Shown one piece after another: positions 31,612 through 39,708 of a DNA stretch of 64,000 nt (position 1 is the first letter of the stretch; every line of letters starts with the position of its first letter). The position numbers and the translations under genes were made by a program. Under the pieces are notes generated by a model. That model made no database searches. It worked only from the letters and a program-made list of their open reading frames with translations, and was not told the origin of the DNA. The stretch covers positions 1,178,001 through 1,242,000 of the forward strand of contig JABTUK010000003.1 of NCBI GenBank assembly GCA_015075405.1. The letters are read 5' to 3'. This DNA is from Anaerolineales bacterium (GTDB taxonomy: Bacteria; Chloroflexota; Anaerolineae; 4572-78; J111).

Positions 31612-32811
31612 CGCCGTCGCTTCAAACGCCCCATCCTTCACTTTGACCACCAGCGCATCGCCCGGATTGACCTGAGCGGTTTGGGTGATAACCAGTGGCC
31701 CTTTCTGGACAATGGCATAACCTCGCGCCAGGGTTTGCTGGGGATTGAGCGTTTCCAACCGTGCTGCTAAAGTTTTCACCCGCTCCTGCTGCAACAGGAG
31801 TTGGTGCTGCAAGCTTCGGCTTGAGCGGGCAGTCAGGGTATCCAACCGCTGGCGGTAGTTGTCGAGCGCAGCCTGGGGCGATACCCGCGCCAAAGCCCAG
31901 GCTTGTTGTTTAACCTCGCTGCGGGCTGAGCTAATCTGCTCCTGCATGGCTCCGGCCAGGGCAAGCTGCTGGTCGTAAAGGGTTCGCTGCAATTCCAGGC
32001 GGTCGGGCGTGGCTAATTCGGCAGCAGCAGAAGGGGTGGGGGCGCGCACATCGGCTACAAAATCGGCGATGGTAAAATCGGTTTCGTGGCCGATGCCGGT
32101 GATAAGCGGGATGGGACAGGCGGCGATGGCGCGGGCCAGCGCCTCATCGTTAAAGGCCCACAAATCTTCCAGGCTGCCGCCGCCTCTGGCTAAAATAATC
32201 ACATCCACCTGTTGCCGGATGAGCAGCCCCAGCGCGGCGATAAGCTGGAGCGGGGCGGTTTCACCCTGCACCTGGGCCGGGGCCAAAATGACCTGGGCCA
32301 GAGGATAGCGCCGGCGCAGCACATTGAGGATATCGCGCAGGGCGGCTCCGGTGGGTGAAGTGACCAGCCCAATCTTTTGTGGGAAGGACGGCAGCGACTG
32401 TTTCAGGTCGGCTTCAAACAGCCCTTCGGCGGCCAGGCGAGCCTTGATCCGTTCAAATTGGGCGTACAGCGCACCCTGTCCGGCGGGCTGCAAATCGTCC
32501 ACGTAAAACTGATAATTGCCCCCGGCCTCATACACCGAGACCCGCCCGTGGGCCAGCACTGCCTCGCCCTCGCGCCGAGGCAGGTAAGAGAGCAGCGCCG
32601 TCTGAGAGCGCCAGACTACACAGCGCAGGCTGGCCGCCGCATCCTTGAGCGTAAAATAGATATGGCCCGACGAGGCCGGCTTCCAGTTGGAGATTTCCCC
32701 TTCCAACCACAGGTCTTGCAGGGTCAAATCGGCCTCAAGCTTGCGCCGGATATACGCATTAATGGCGCTGACACTGAGGACGCGGGGGGAGAAGTCAAAG
32801 AGAGGCTGCAT
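31606..32811 (-). CDS. xseA: Exodeoxyribonuclease VII large subunit
   Basis: A 401-residue XseA. The N-terminal OB-fold is recognisable in LSVSAINAYIRRKLEADLTLQDLWLEGEISNWKP and SGHIYFTLKDAAASLRCVVW; the catalytic domain in GLVTSPTGAALRDILNVLRRRYP, VIILARGGGSLEDLWAFNDE and ITGIGHETDFTIADFVADVRAPTPSAAAEL; the coiled-coil C-terminus ends QTLARGYAIV. Length is usual. The small subunit gene is 1.1 kb downstream, beyond the epimerase. Confidence 0.94.
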   Translation of the reverse strand: MQPLFDFSPRVLSVSAINAYIRRKLEADLTLQDLWLEGEISNWKPASSGHIYFTLKDAAASLRCVVWRSQTALLSYLPRREGEAVLAHGRVSVYEAGGNYQFYVDDLQPAGQGALYAQFERIKARLAAEGLFEADLKQSLPSFPQKIGLVTSPTGAALRDILNVLRRRYPLAQVILAPAQVQGETAPLQLIAALGLLIRQQVDVIILARGGGSLEDLWAFNDEALARAIAACPIPLITGIGHETDFTIADFVADVRAPTPSAAAELATPDRLELQRTLYDQQLALAGAMQEQISSARSEVKQQAWALARVSPQAALDNYRQRLDTLTARSSRSLQHQLLLQQERVKTLAARLETLNPQQTLARGYAIVQKGPLVITQTAQVNPGDALVVKVKDGAFEATAR

Positions 32812-32933
32812 TTGGATTTTCGATTTACGATTTACGATTTTGGATAATGTTAGGCGACAAGCGGAATGGCTTCAACTTGCCAAATAAATTATACTTGATT
32901 TAAAGATTCTCCAAAGGATAGAATTGGTTTTCG

Positions 32934-33641
32934 TTAGGCTTCAACTTGCGCTTTATGCACGGCGCGGAGCAGTTCAATCTGACTGATAAGGACGTGCTGA
33001 ATGTTTTCGTAAGCCGGCTCCTGGCGGGGAAAGCGGCGGCGGGCTGCTTTGAGGGCCGGGATAATAAAGGTTTCGGTTTCCTCGATATACTCTTTTTGTT
33101 TGTCGTAGGTAAAGACGCCAATCATGGTTTGAATGTTGTGGATGCGATCCGCGCCTTTGGTGACAGAGGCAATTTTGTTCTCGGCAATTTCTCGATAATA
33201 CTCGGCGTCTCCTTTGCGATAGCCCCGGAACTTTTTGGTCATCAAATTAACCGCCTGGGCCACCAACACCCCAAAGCGGGCTTCGATTTCCTCAAAACCA
33301 ATGCCATAATCCTCGGGAACATCATGCAGAAAAACGGTGGTTAAGGTTTCTTCGGGGTGTTCCAGGCTGGTTACAATAGATTTAACATAGCGGCCAATGG
33401 ACAATTGGTGGAAATACTCCTGGGTAGCGCCATCTTTGCGTTTGCCGGTGTGCAGTTGGGCTGCATATTCCAGGGCATCCAGGGCCAGGTAATAATTTCG
33501 GCCGAGCAACCAGTAACGCATGGCAATAAACTGTTTGGTATATTTGTCGGTCATCATCTTAAGGTCAGCATGTTCATGATAATTTCGACCAAGCAACCAG
33601 TAACGCATAGCGATAAACTGTTTGGTCTTTGGGTCAATCAT
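32934..33641 (-). CDS. HD-domain protein (SpoT/RelA-hydrolase-like) with duplicated N-terminus
   Basis: About 235 residues from ATG 33641. The HD-type core is shown by AAQLHTGKRKDGATQEYFHQ (H of the HD site), TVFLHDVPEDYGI (HD pair) and GADRIHNIQTM (D). This is the fold of (p)ppGpp hydrolases, though the synthetase part is absent, so it may hydrolyse (p)ppGpp or another nucleotide. The segment TKQFIAMRYWLLGRNY occurs twice, 29 residues apart, from a recent 87-bp tandem duplication; the second copy is where a normal-length protein would begin (MTDKYTKQ), so the start is uncertain. Upstream, a hairpin at 33740-33765 argues against the longer frame. Confidence 0.8.
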   Translation of the reverse strand: MIDPKTKQFIAMRYWLLGRNYHEHADLKMMTDKYTKQFIAMRYWLLGRNYYLALDALEYAAQLHTGKRKDGATQEYFHQLSIGRYVKSIVTSLEHPEETLTTVFLHDVPEDYGIGFEEIEARFGVLVAQAVNLMTKKFRGYRKGDAEYYREIAENKIASVTKGADRIHNIQTMIGVFTYDKQKEYIEETETFIIPALKAARRRFPRQEPAYENIQHVLISQIELLRAVHKAQVEA

Positions 33642-33739
33642 AGCGGGTCGTTGTACTTTCTCCAAAAGGGATAACTGGTGTTGAGCAGGAAGATGAATAT
33701 GCTTGTATTGTGTTTTTGTTTGATAACTTTTTAAAAAGC

Positions 33740-33765
33740 GGGTTACAGACAGACATCTGTAACCC
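33740..33765. repeat. Perfect inverted repeat GGGTTACAGA / TCTGTAACCC
   Basis: Ten-base arms separated by CAGACA, in the 310-bp divergent gap between the HD gene and the LuxR-type regulator. Could be a terminator-like hairpin or an operator. Confidence 0.6.
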
Positions 33766-33951
33766 ATAATACCTCGATTTCATCGGGATTCCATAACCGC
33801 TATACGCCATTCCTAAAATTTGGAAAACTGTTTGTGAGGATTGCCAATATTTTAGCGGCTCTTTCTATTTCTGTAAACTGCCCGACCACTTTTCGTCCGC
33901 TTCAATTGCCTGCGGGTTGGATTTAACGTACAATGAACATCTTGAGAAATT

Positions 33952-36900
33952 ATGTCCAACCTCTTGACTCCTTCGGTCATCTGCCCTATCCTGATTGGAC
34001 GCAGCCCGCATCTGGCGACCATTAACCGCCATCTCAACCAGGCGCAAGAGGGCCGGGGCCAAACCCTGCTTATCGCTGGCGAAGCCGGGTTGGGCAAATC
34101 GCGCCTGGTGGCCGAAATTACCGCGCAAGTTGCCTCACAAGGTTGGCTGGTTTTGTCCGGCCATTGTTACGAAACCGAAGCCGCTCTGCCCTACGCCCCC
34201 ATCATTGAGTTGCTGCGCGCCTTCAACGCAGGCCGCTCCCCCGCCAAAGTAATGCCCTTCTTTGACGCCGCCCCCGCCGAATTTGTCAGCCTTTTGCCCG
34301 AACTGGCCGCTCATTGGCCCCACCTGCCCGCTTCGGTCTTTGCCGCCAACCCCGATAAATACCGCCTCTTTCAAGCAATGGCTCAATTTTGCGCGGCACT
34401 GGCTGCCGAGCAACCCTTGCTCTTAATTATCGAAGATCTGCATTGGTGCGATGAGGCCAGCCTGGAACTGCTGCTATACCTGGCCCGGCGGCTCACCACC
34501 CACTCGGTTATACTGCTGCTAACCTTTCGCAGCGATGAAACCGGGCCGGAGTTAACCCACTTTCTGGCCCAACTGGACCGGGGCCGGCTGGCCGCCGAAA
34601 TCGCCCTCTCGCCCCTCACCCGCGAGCAGGTTGACCGGATGCTGCAAGCCATCTTTAACCAACCCCGGCCGACCCGTCTTGAATTTTTAGAAACCCTCTA
34701 CGCCCTCACCGAAGGCAACCCCTTCTTTATCGAAGAAACGCTGAAATCTATGGTCATGGCCGGCGACATTTTCTATGCCGAAGACGGCCTTTGGGACCGC
34801 AAACCCCTGCACGAACTGCGCATTCCCCGCAGCGTGCAGGATGCCGTGCAGCAGCGCCGCCGCCAGTTGAGCGCCAACGCCCAACAGCTTTTAACCCTGG
34901 CGGCGGTGGTGGGTCGCCATTTTGATTTTACGCTCCTGCAACGGCTGACCGGCCACACCGAAGCTGAATTGTTGGCGCAGTTCAAAGAATTAATGGCCGC
35001 TCAATTTATTACCGAAGCATCGGCCGAACAGTTTGCTTTTCGACACGCCCTGACCCGCGAGGCCATTTATACCACCCTACTGGCCCGCGAGCGCCGCCAC
35101 TGGCATCAACGCATTGCCGAAACCCTGGAACAACTTCCTAATCCGCCCCTGGCCGATTTATCGTACCATTTTTATCGGGGCGAAGTGTGGGACCGGACTC
35201 TGGTCTACGCCCAGCAAGCCGGGGAACGGGCCTTAAAGTTTTACGCCCCGCAAGCGGCCATTACCCACTTTAGCCACGCCCTCCAGGCTGCGCCCCAGTT
35301 ATCCGCCGCCTTTTCACCTCAACTTTTTTACCAACGGGGCCAGGCTTACGCCACGCTCAATAATTTTGAGGCGGCCCTGGCCGATTATCAGGCCGCGCTG
35401 GAAATGTCCATGGCCCAAAACAACCACCGCACCCACTGGCAAACCCTGCTGGCCCTGGGCAACCTGTGGGCCACCCGCGATTATGCCCGCTCCGGCGACT
35501 ATTTTCAGCAGGCCCAGGCTCTGGCCCAACTCATTGCCGACCCGCCGGTGATAGCCCAAACCCTTAACACCATCGGCAACTGGCAGATGAACCGGGGCCG
35601 GCCCTTTGCCGCCGTGCAAAGCCATCAGGAGGCGCTGGCTATTTTCAAAAGCCTGAACGACCCCCTGGGCCTTGCCCAGACCCTCGATTACCTGGCTATC
35701 TCCTCCTACAACTGCGCCGATATTACGCAGAGCCGAACCTATTATCACCAGGCCGTTCCCCTGTGGGAGCAGCTAGAAGATTACCAGGGCTTGTTACATT
35801 CGCTTGGCGGCCTGGCCCTGGGGGCTGATTATGAACTGGCTTACGATGAGGTTCCCGTAACCCAGGCCATTGCCTGGGGGGAACAAGGGGTCCAGGTAGC
35901 CCGGCGCATTGGCTGGCGGTCCGGTGAGGCCTTCACCTTAATTTGTTGGGGAATGGCCCTGCGCCACAACGGCCAATGGGGTTTGGCCATAGACAAATAC
36001 CGCCAGGCGTTAGCCGCCGCCGAAGAAATAGAGCATAGCGGCTGGACGATTGACGCCCGGTTGGCCCTGGGGATAGTCTACCTTGATTTGCTGGTTTTGT
36101 CCGAGGCCAGGCCGTATTTGGAAGAAACGCTGGCCCTGGCCCGTCAATTTAATGCTTTTATCTGGATTAATTACACCAGCCTGGCCCTGGCCGAGGTTTA
36201 TATAGTTCAGCAAGCATTTGATTTAGCCCGCGCCCGGCTGGATGAATTGTTACCCGCCGCTGGCCCAATGGAAACACTGCATGATCGCTTTGTGTGGTTG
36301 GGCCGGGCCGAACTGTCCCTAGCTCAAGCGCATTATGAAACCGCGCTGGAAATTGTCGAGCGGTTGATTACCACTGCCCTCAAGCCGGCGCCGGCCTCAT
36401 CCGGGCAGGTCATACCCCGGCTGTGGCTGGTGCGCGGCCTGGCGCTAAACGGGTTGGGCCGTCTGCCCCAGGCCGAAAGCGACCTGCTGGCCGGGTTGGA
36501 AACTGCCCAGGCGCAAAGGCGAGTGCGTTTACTCTGGCGCTTGTACGCGGCGCTGGCGCAGGTTTATTTGGGCCAGGGCAAAATCGAACCGGCCGAACAA
36601 GCTTTGGCCGCCGCCCGCGCCAATATCGAAGCCTTGGCCGGCTCTGTGGCCGGCGAGTCGCTGCCGCGGGTGGGGGCGCTGGGCAATTACTTTATCCGGC
36701 AAGCTACGGCGATGCTGCCATCTCTTTCTCCCTCGCCACCCAAGCCCAAATCGGGCGTTGGTGGCCTGACTCCCCGCGAGCGCGAAGTGGCGGTGCTGGT
36801 GGCCCAGGGCCAAAGCAACCGCGAGATTGCCGAAATCCTCACCCTCAGCGAGCGTACCGCCGAGCGTCACGTGGCTAACATCATGAACAAACTCGGCTTC

Positions 36901-36963
36901 AACAGCCGCGCCCAAATTGCGGCCTGGGCCGTAGAGAAGGGGCTAACGAGCAGTTCCTCGTAA
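33952..36963 (+). CDS. Large ATP-binding LuxR-family transcriptional regulator (LAL/MalT-like)
   Basis: A 1003-residue protein. N-terminal AAA/STAND ATPase: ILIGRSPHLATINRHL, Walker A in LLIAGEAGLGKSRLVAE (about 45), Walker B in LLIIEDLHWCDEASLELL (about 160). The middle is a TPR-like helical array (from about 440 to 900, e.g. FEAALADYQAALEMS, QSRTYYHQAVPLWEQLEDY). The C-terminal HTH-LuxR reads GLTPREREVAVLVAQGQSNREIAEILTLSERTAERHVANIM. Such regulators usually bind a ligand or partner to activate a nearby operon. It lies just before an oxidoreductase-SRPBCC-cupin operon on the same strand, which it plausibly controls. Confidence 0.9.
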   Translation: MSNLLTPSVICPILIGRSPHLATINRHLNQAQEGRGQTLLIAGEAGLGKSRLVAEITAQVASQGWLVLSGHCYETEAALPYAPIIELLRAFNAGRSPAKVMPFFDAAPAEFVSLLPELAAHWPHLPASVFAANPDKYRLFQAMAQFCAALAAEQPLLLIIEDLHWCDEASLELLLYLARRLTTHSVILLLTFRSDETGPELTHFLAQLDRGRLAAEIALSPLTREQVDRMLQAIFNQPRPTRLEFLETLYALTEGNPFFIEETLKSMVMAGDIFYAEDGLWDRKPLHELRIPRSVQDAVQQRRRQLSANAQQLLTLAAVVGRHFDFTLLQRLTGHTEAELLAQFKELMAAQFITEASAEQFAFRHALTREAIYTTLLARERRHWHQRIAETLEQLPNPPLADLSYHFYRGEVWDRTLVYAQQAGERALKFYAPQAAITHFSHALQAAPQLSAAFSPQLFYQRGQAYATLNNFEAALADYQAALEMSMAQNNHRTHWQTLLALGNLWATRDYARSGDYFQQAQALAQLIADPPVIAQTLNTIGNWQMNRGRPFAAVQSHQEALAIFKSLNDPLGLAQTLDYLAISSYNCADITQSRTYYHQAVPLWEQLEDYQGLLHSLGGLALGADYELAYDEVPVTQAIAWGEQGVQVARRIGWRSGEAFTLICWGMALRHNGQWGLAIDKYRQALAAAEEIEHSGWTIDARLALGIVYLDLLVLSEARPYLEETLALARQFNAFIWINYTSLALAEVYIVQQAFDLARARLDELLPAAGPMETLHDRFVWLGRAELSLAQAHYETALEIVERLITTALKPAPASSGQVIPRLWLVRGLALNGLGRLPQAESDLLAGLETAQAQRRVRLLWRLYAALAQVYLGQGKIEPAEQALAAARANIEALAGSVAGESLPRVGALGNYFIRQATAMLPSLSPSPPKPKSGVGGLTPREREVAVLVAQGQSNREIAEILTLSERTAERHVANIMNKLGFNSRAQIAAWAVEKGLTSSSS

Positions 36964-37114
36964 CCCCCTACGTACCCACTCCCCCCAAATATGGGTACTC
37001 CCCCCAAATCACCTGCGTACTTTCCCCGATGAGCCACCGGTATCTTCCGGCTATACTGTGAGAAATTCAGCAAATTTGTAGTCGTCAAGACGATGTTGAA
37101 CTAAACAGGCCGTA

Positions 37115-37186
37115 AAATCTCACGCGAAGACGCCAAGAAAATAAAAAAATCTTTGCGACTTTGCGGCTTTGCGTGAGATATTTGAG
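37115..37186. repeat. CTTTGCG-type repeat with inverted ends
   Basis: AAAATCTCACGCGAAG on the left is matched by GCGTGAGATATTT on the right; between lie CTTTGCGACTTTGCGGCTTTGCG-like units. Confidence 0.7.
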
Positions 37187-37222
37187 TCTAATATCTTGTT
37201 GACCACTACAAAAATTCAGCAA

Positions 37223-37252
37223 ATCTGACCGGTTTTTTGAAACCGGTCAGAT
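37223..37252. repeat. Perfect inverted repeat ATCTGACCGGTTT / AAACCGGTCAGAT
   Basis: Thirteen-base arms and a four-base loop, 35 nt upstream of the oxidoreductase start. Candidate operator or hairpin; no T-run follows. Confidence 0.65.
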
Positions 37253-37287
37253 CTAAATAACTCACAGCAGCAAAAGGAGATACTGAT

Positions 37288-38676
37288 ATGATGCCCACTT
37301 CCGTTAAAGACCCGTCTTTTTTTACCGAAGCGAATTTTCCCGCCTTCAGCGGTGAGATTTTCCGGCCCGGCGACCCCGGTTATGACCAGGCCCGCCGCCT
37401 CTGGAATGGGGCGGTTGACAAATACCCGGCCCTCATCGCCCGCTGCCGGACCGGCCAGGATGTGGCTCAGGCCGTCACTTTTGCCCGCCGCCATCACCTG
37501 CCGGTGTCGGTACGCAGCGGCGGCCATAACACCACCGGACTGGCCCTGATTGACGACGGGCTGGTGATTGACCTGTCGCAGATGAAACAAGTTACGGTTG
37601 ACCCGGCCCGGCGCATCGCCCGCGCCGAACCCGGCCTGACCCTGGGTGAGTTTGTCCGAGCCACCGAACCCTATGGCCTGGTGACCACCACCGGCACTTG
37701 CTCCGGCAACGGGCTGGGCGGCGCGACCCTGGGCGGCGGCATCGGCTGGCTGATGGGTAAATATGGCCTCATCATTGACAACGTCCGCGCCTTTGAACTG
37801 GTCACCGCTGCCGGCCAACTGCTCACCGTGAGCGCCGCCGAAAACGCCGATTTGTTCTGGGGACTGCGTGGTGGCGGAGGCAACTTTGGCATCGTTACCG
37901 CTATTGAATACCAACTGCATCCGGTGGGCCAGGTGCTGGCCGGGATGGTCATCCACCCGCTGGCCAATGCCCAGACCGTGATGCGCTTTTACCGCGATTT
38001 TAGCAGCGCCGCGCCCGATGAACTGACCATATACGCCGTTTTAGCCACCCTGCCGGAGCTTGGCCCGGCCATTATGCTCATCGCCTGCTACTGCGGCGAA
38101 AACCTGGCCGAAGGCGAACGTCTACTGGCTCCGCTGCGCCAGTTTGGCCCGCCGCTGGTTGACATGATTAAGCCGATGGCCTACAGCGAATTGCTGGCCC
38201 TGCTCGACCCTGCCGCGCCGGATGGCCGCCACTATCACGACACCGCTTACTCACTCAAACAGCCCGGCGACGAGGCCCTCGAGTCGCTCATCGCCTGCGC
38301 TCAAGCCGTCACCTCGCCTTTCACCGCCATTGTCATTCACCACGTTCACGGCGCGGCAGCCCGCGTGCCCGCCGGCGAAACGGCCTTTGCCCTGCGCGAA
38401 ACGCACTACGCCATTGTCAACGCCGCCGGCTGGGAAGAAGGGGAGGGCGCGGTTCACATCGCCTGGGCCGAAGAATCGCTGGCCCGGATGCAGCCGTTTG
38501 CCAGCCGGGGCTTGTATGTCAACTTTATGGGCCACGAAGGCGAAGCGGCCATCCGTGACGCTTATCGGGCCAATTACGAGCGGCTGGTTGCTCTGAAGTC
38601 CAAATATGATCCCACCAATTTTTTCTGCTTTAACCAAAATATTAAACCCGCCGCTCAATCCGAGCGGGGACTGTAA
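37288..38676 (+). CDS. FAD-linked oxidoreductase (BBE/PCMH-type)
   Basis: A 462-residue flavoprotein. PCMH-type FAD domain: ARCRTGQDVAQAVTFARRHHLP, SVRSGGHNTTGLAL (the His of SGGH normally binds FAD covalently), GLGGATLGGGIGWLMGKYGL. The C-terminal BBE motif is YDPTNFFCFNQNI. A Cys in GTCSGNGLGG lies where bicovalent flavoproteins carry the second (6-S-cysteinyl) link, so a doubly attached FAD is possible. Such enzymes oxidise sugars, alkaloids or other alcohols with oxygen. AAGGAGA ribosome site. First gene of the operon behind the LuxR-type regulator. Confidence 0.88.
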   Translation: MMPTSVKDPSFFTEANFPAFSGEIFRPGDPGYDQARRLWNGAVDKYPALIARCRTGQDVAQAVTFARRHHLPVSVRSGGHNTTGLALIDDGLVIDLSQMKQVTVDPARRIARAEPGLTLGEFVRATEPYGLVTTTGTCSGNGLGGATLGGGIGWLMGKYGLIIDNVRAFELVTAAGQLLTVSAAENADLFWGLRGGGGNFGIVTAIEYQLHPVGQVLAGMVIHPLANAQTVMRFYRDFSSAAPDELTIYAVLATLPELGPAIMLIACYCGENLAEGERLLAPLRQFGPPLVDMIKPMAYSELLALLDPAAPDGRHYHDTAYSLKQPGDEALESLIACAQAVTSPFTAIVIHHVHGAAARVPAGETAFALRETHYAIVNAAGWEEGEGAVHIAWAEESLARMQPFASRGLYVNFMGHEGEAAIRDAYRANYERLVALKSKYDPTNFFCFNQNIKPAAQSERGL

Positions 38677-38689
38677 AGGATAAAAGACG

Positions 38690-39172
38690 ATGACTCAATT
38701 AAATGTGGCAGTTTCAGCAATGATCAACGCTCCGGCCCAGGTTGTGTACATCATCCTGTCCGACTACCGCCATCACCATCCCCATATTTTGCCCAAAGAC
38801 TACTTTACCGGGCTGGAGGTAGAAGAGGGCGGTCAAGGTGAAGGCACGGTGTTTAAATCGGGCATGAAAATAATGGGCCAGGCGCAGCCGTTTAGAATGC
38901 GCGTGACCGAGCCAGAGCCGGGCCGGGTGCTGGCCGAAACCGACCTGAGCAATGGCCTGGTTACGACCTTTACCGTAAATCCAAACGGGCCTGAGCGGGC
39001 AGAGGTTACCTTTGCCACCGTCTGGCAGCCCGCCTCCGGTTTCAGGGGATGGGTGGAACGGTTGACTGCGCCCATGTTCCTGAAGAGAGTTTATCGCCGG
39101 GAGTTACAAATCCTTGATGCTTATGCCCGGCAGACCAGAAACAAACTGAACGAAGAAAAAAGGAGTATCTAA
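38690..39172 (+). CDS. SRPBCC (START/Bet v 1-like) family protein
   Basis: A 160-residue lipocalin-unlike helix-grip protein: VAVSAMINAPAQVVYIILSDYRHHHPHILPKDYF at the N-terminus, then FKSGMKIMGQAQPFRMRVTEPEPGRVLAETD and a C-terminal helix. SRPBCC proteins bind hydrophobic ligands or catalyse cyclase or aromatase-type steps; the ligand is unknown. It follows the oxidoreductase at 13 nt and precedes the cupin at 2 nt. AAAGGA ribosome site. Confidence 0.82.
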   Translation: MTQLNVAVSAMINAPAQVVYIILSDYRHHHPHILPKDYFTGLEVEEGGQGEGTVFKSGMKIMGQAQPFRMRVTEPEPGRVLAETDLSNGLVTTFTVNPNGPERAEVTFATVWQPASGFRGWVERLTAPMFLKRVYRRELQILDAYARQTRNKLNEEKRSI

Positions 39173-39174
39173 AA

Positions 39175-39666
39175 ATGTTGCCATCCACCCCTCAACTTTT
39201 TGAAGATATCAGGGCAGTGCTGTCCCCCAGCCAGGGCCGGGTCGTCCCCTTGTTGAGCAACACCGCTACCATCAAAGTTTCCGGCGATGATACCGCCGGT
39301 CAACTTACCGTTATTGAGTACAAAATTGCGCCCCACGGCCCCAGCCCGGCCCCGCATCGCCACAAGTATGTGGAAGTTTTTTACATGCTGGCAGGCAGTC
39401 TCACTTTTAATGTGGAAGGTCGGGAAGTGACCGGCACGGCGGGAGCAACGATCATCGTGCCGGCGGGCGTGGTCCACACCTATCGCAACGAGTCGCCGGA
39501 ACCGGCCCGCTACCTGGTCATCTGCTCGCCGGCCGGGCTGGACAAGTACTTTGAGGAACTGGCCGAACTCATCCGGGCCGAACCGGTTTGGCCGCCAAAA
39601 GATATGAGCCAGGTCATCGCCCTGAATGAGAAATACGATACCGAAGTGGTGTTGCCCTCCCGCTAA
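39175..39666 (+). CDS. Cupin domain protein
   Basis: A 163-residue single cupin. The metal-site motif 1 is SPAPHRHKYVEVFYMLAGSL (HxH...E) and motif 2 is GATIIVPAGVVHTYRNES (P-x-G-x-x-H). It is thus likely a metal-dependent small-molecule enzyme (dioxygenase, isomerase) or binding protein. It starts 2 nt after the SRPBCC stop, with AGGAG upstream. The trio oxidoreductase - SRPBCC - cupin suggests a small-molecule catabolic or modification pathway, which is inference. Confidence 0.85.
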   Translation: MLPSTPQLFEDIRAVLSPSQGRVVPLLSNTATIKVSGDDTAGQLTVIEYKIAPHGPSPAPHRHKYVEVFYMLAGSLTFNVEGREVTGTAGATIIVPAGVVHTYRNESPEPARYLVICSPAGLDKYFEELAELIRAEPVWPPKDMSQVIALNEKYDTEVVLPSR

Positions 39667-39708
39667 ACACCCCGACAACTGATATTCCATTTGACTCAGA
39701 GGAATTCC

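Larger units (their letters stand above)
36964..37287. other. Gap between regulator and oxidoreductase operon
   Basis: No gene. It contains a CTTTGCG-type heptad repeat with inverted ends (37115-37186) and a hairpin with 13-bp arms (37223-37252), then the strong AAGGAGA ribosome site of the next gene. The operon promoter should be here, but no clear hexamers are seen. Confidence 0.6.
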
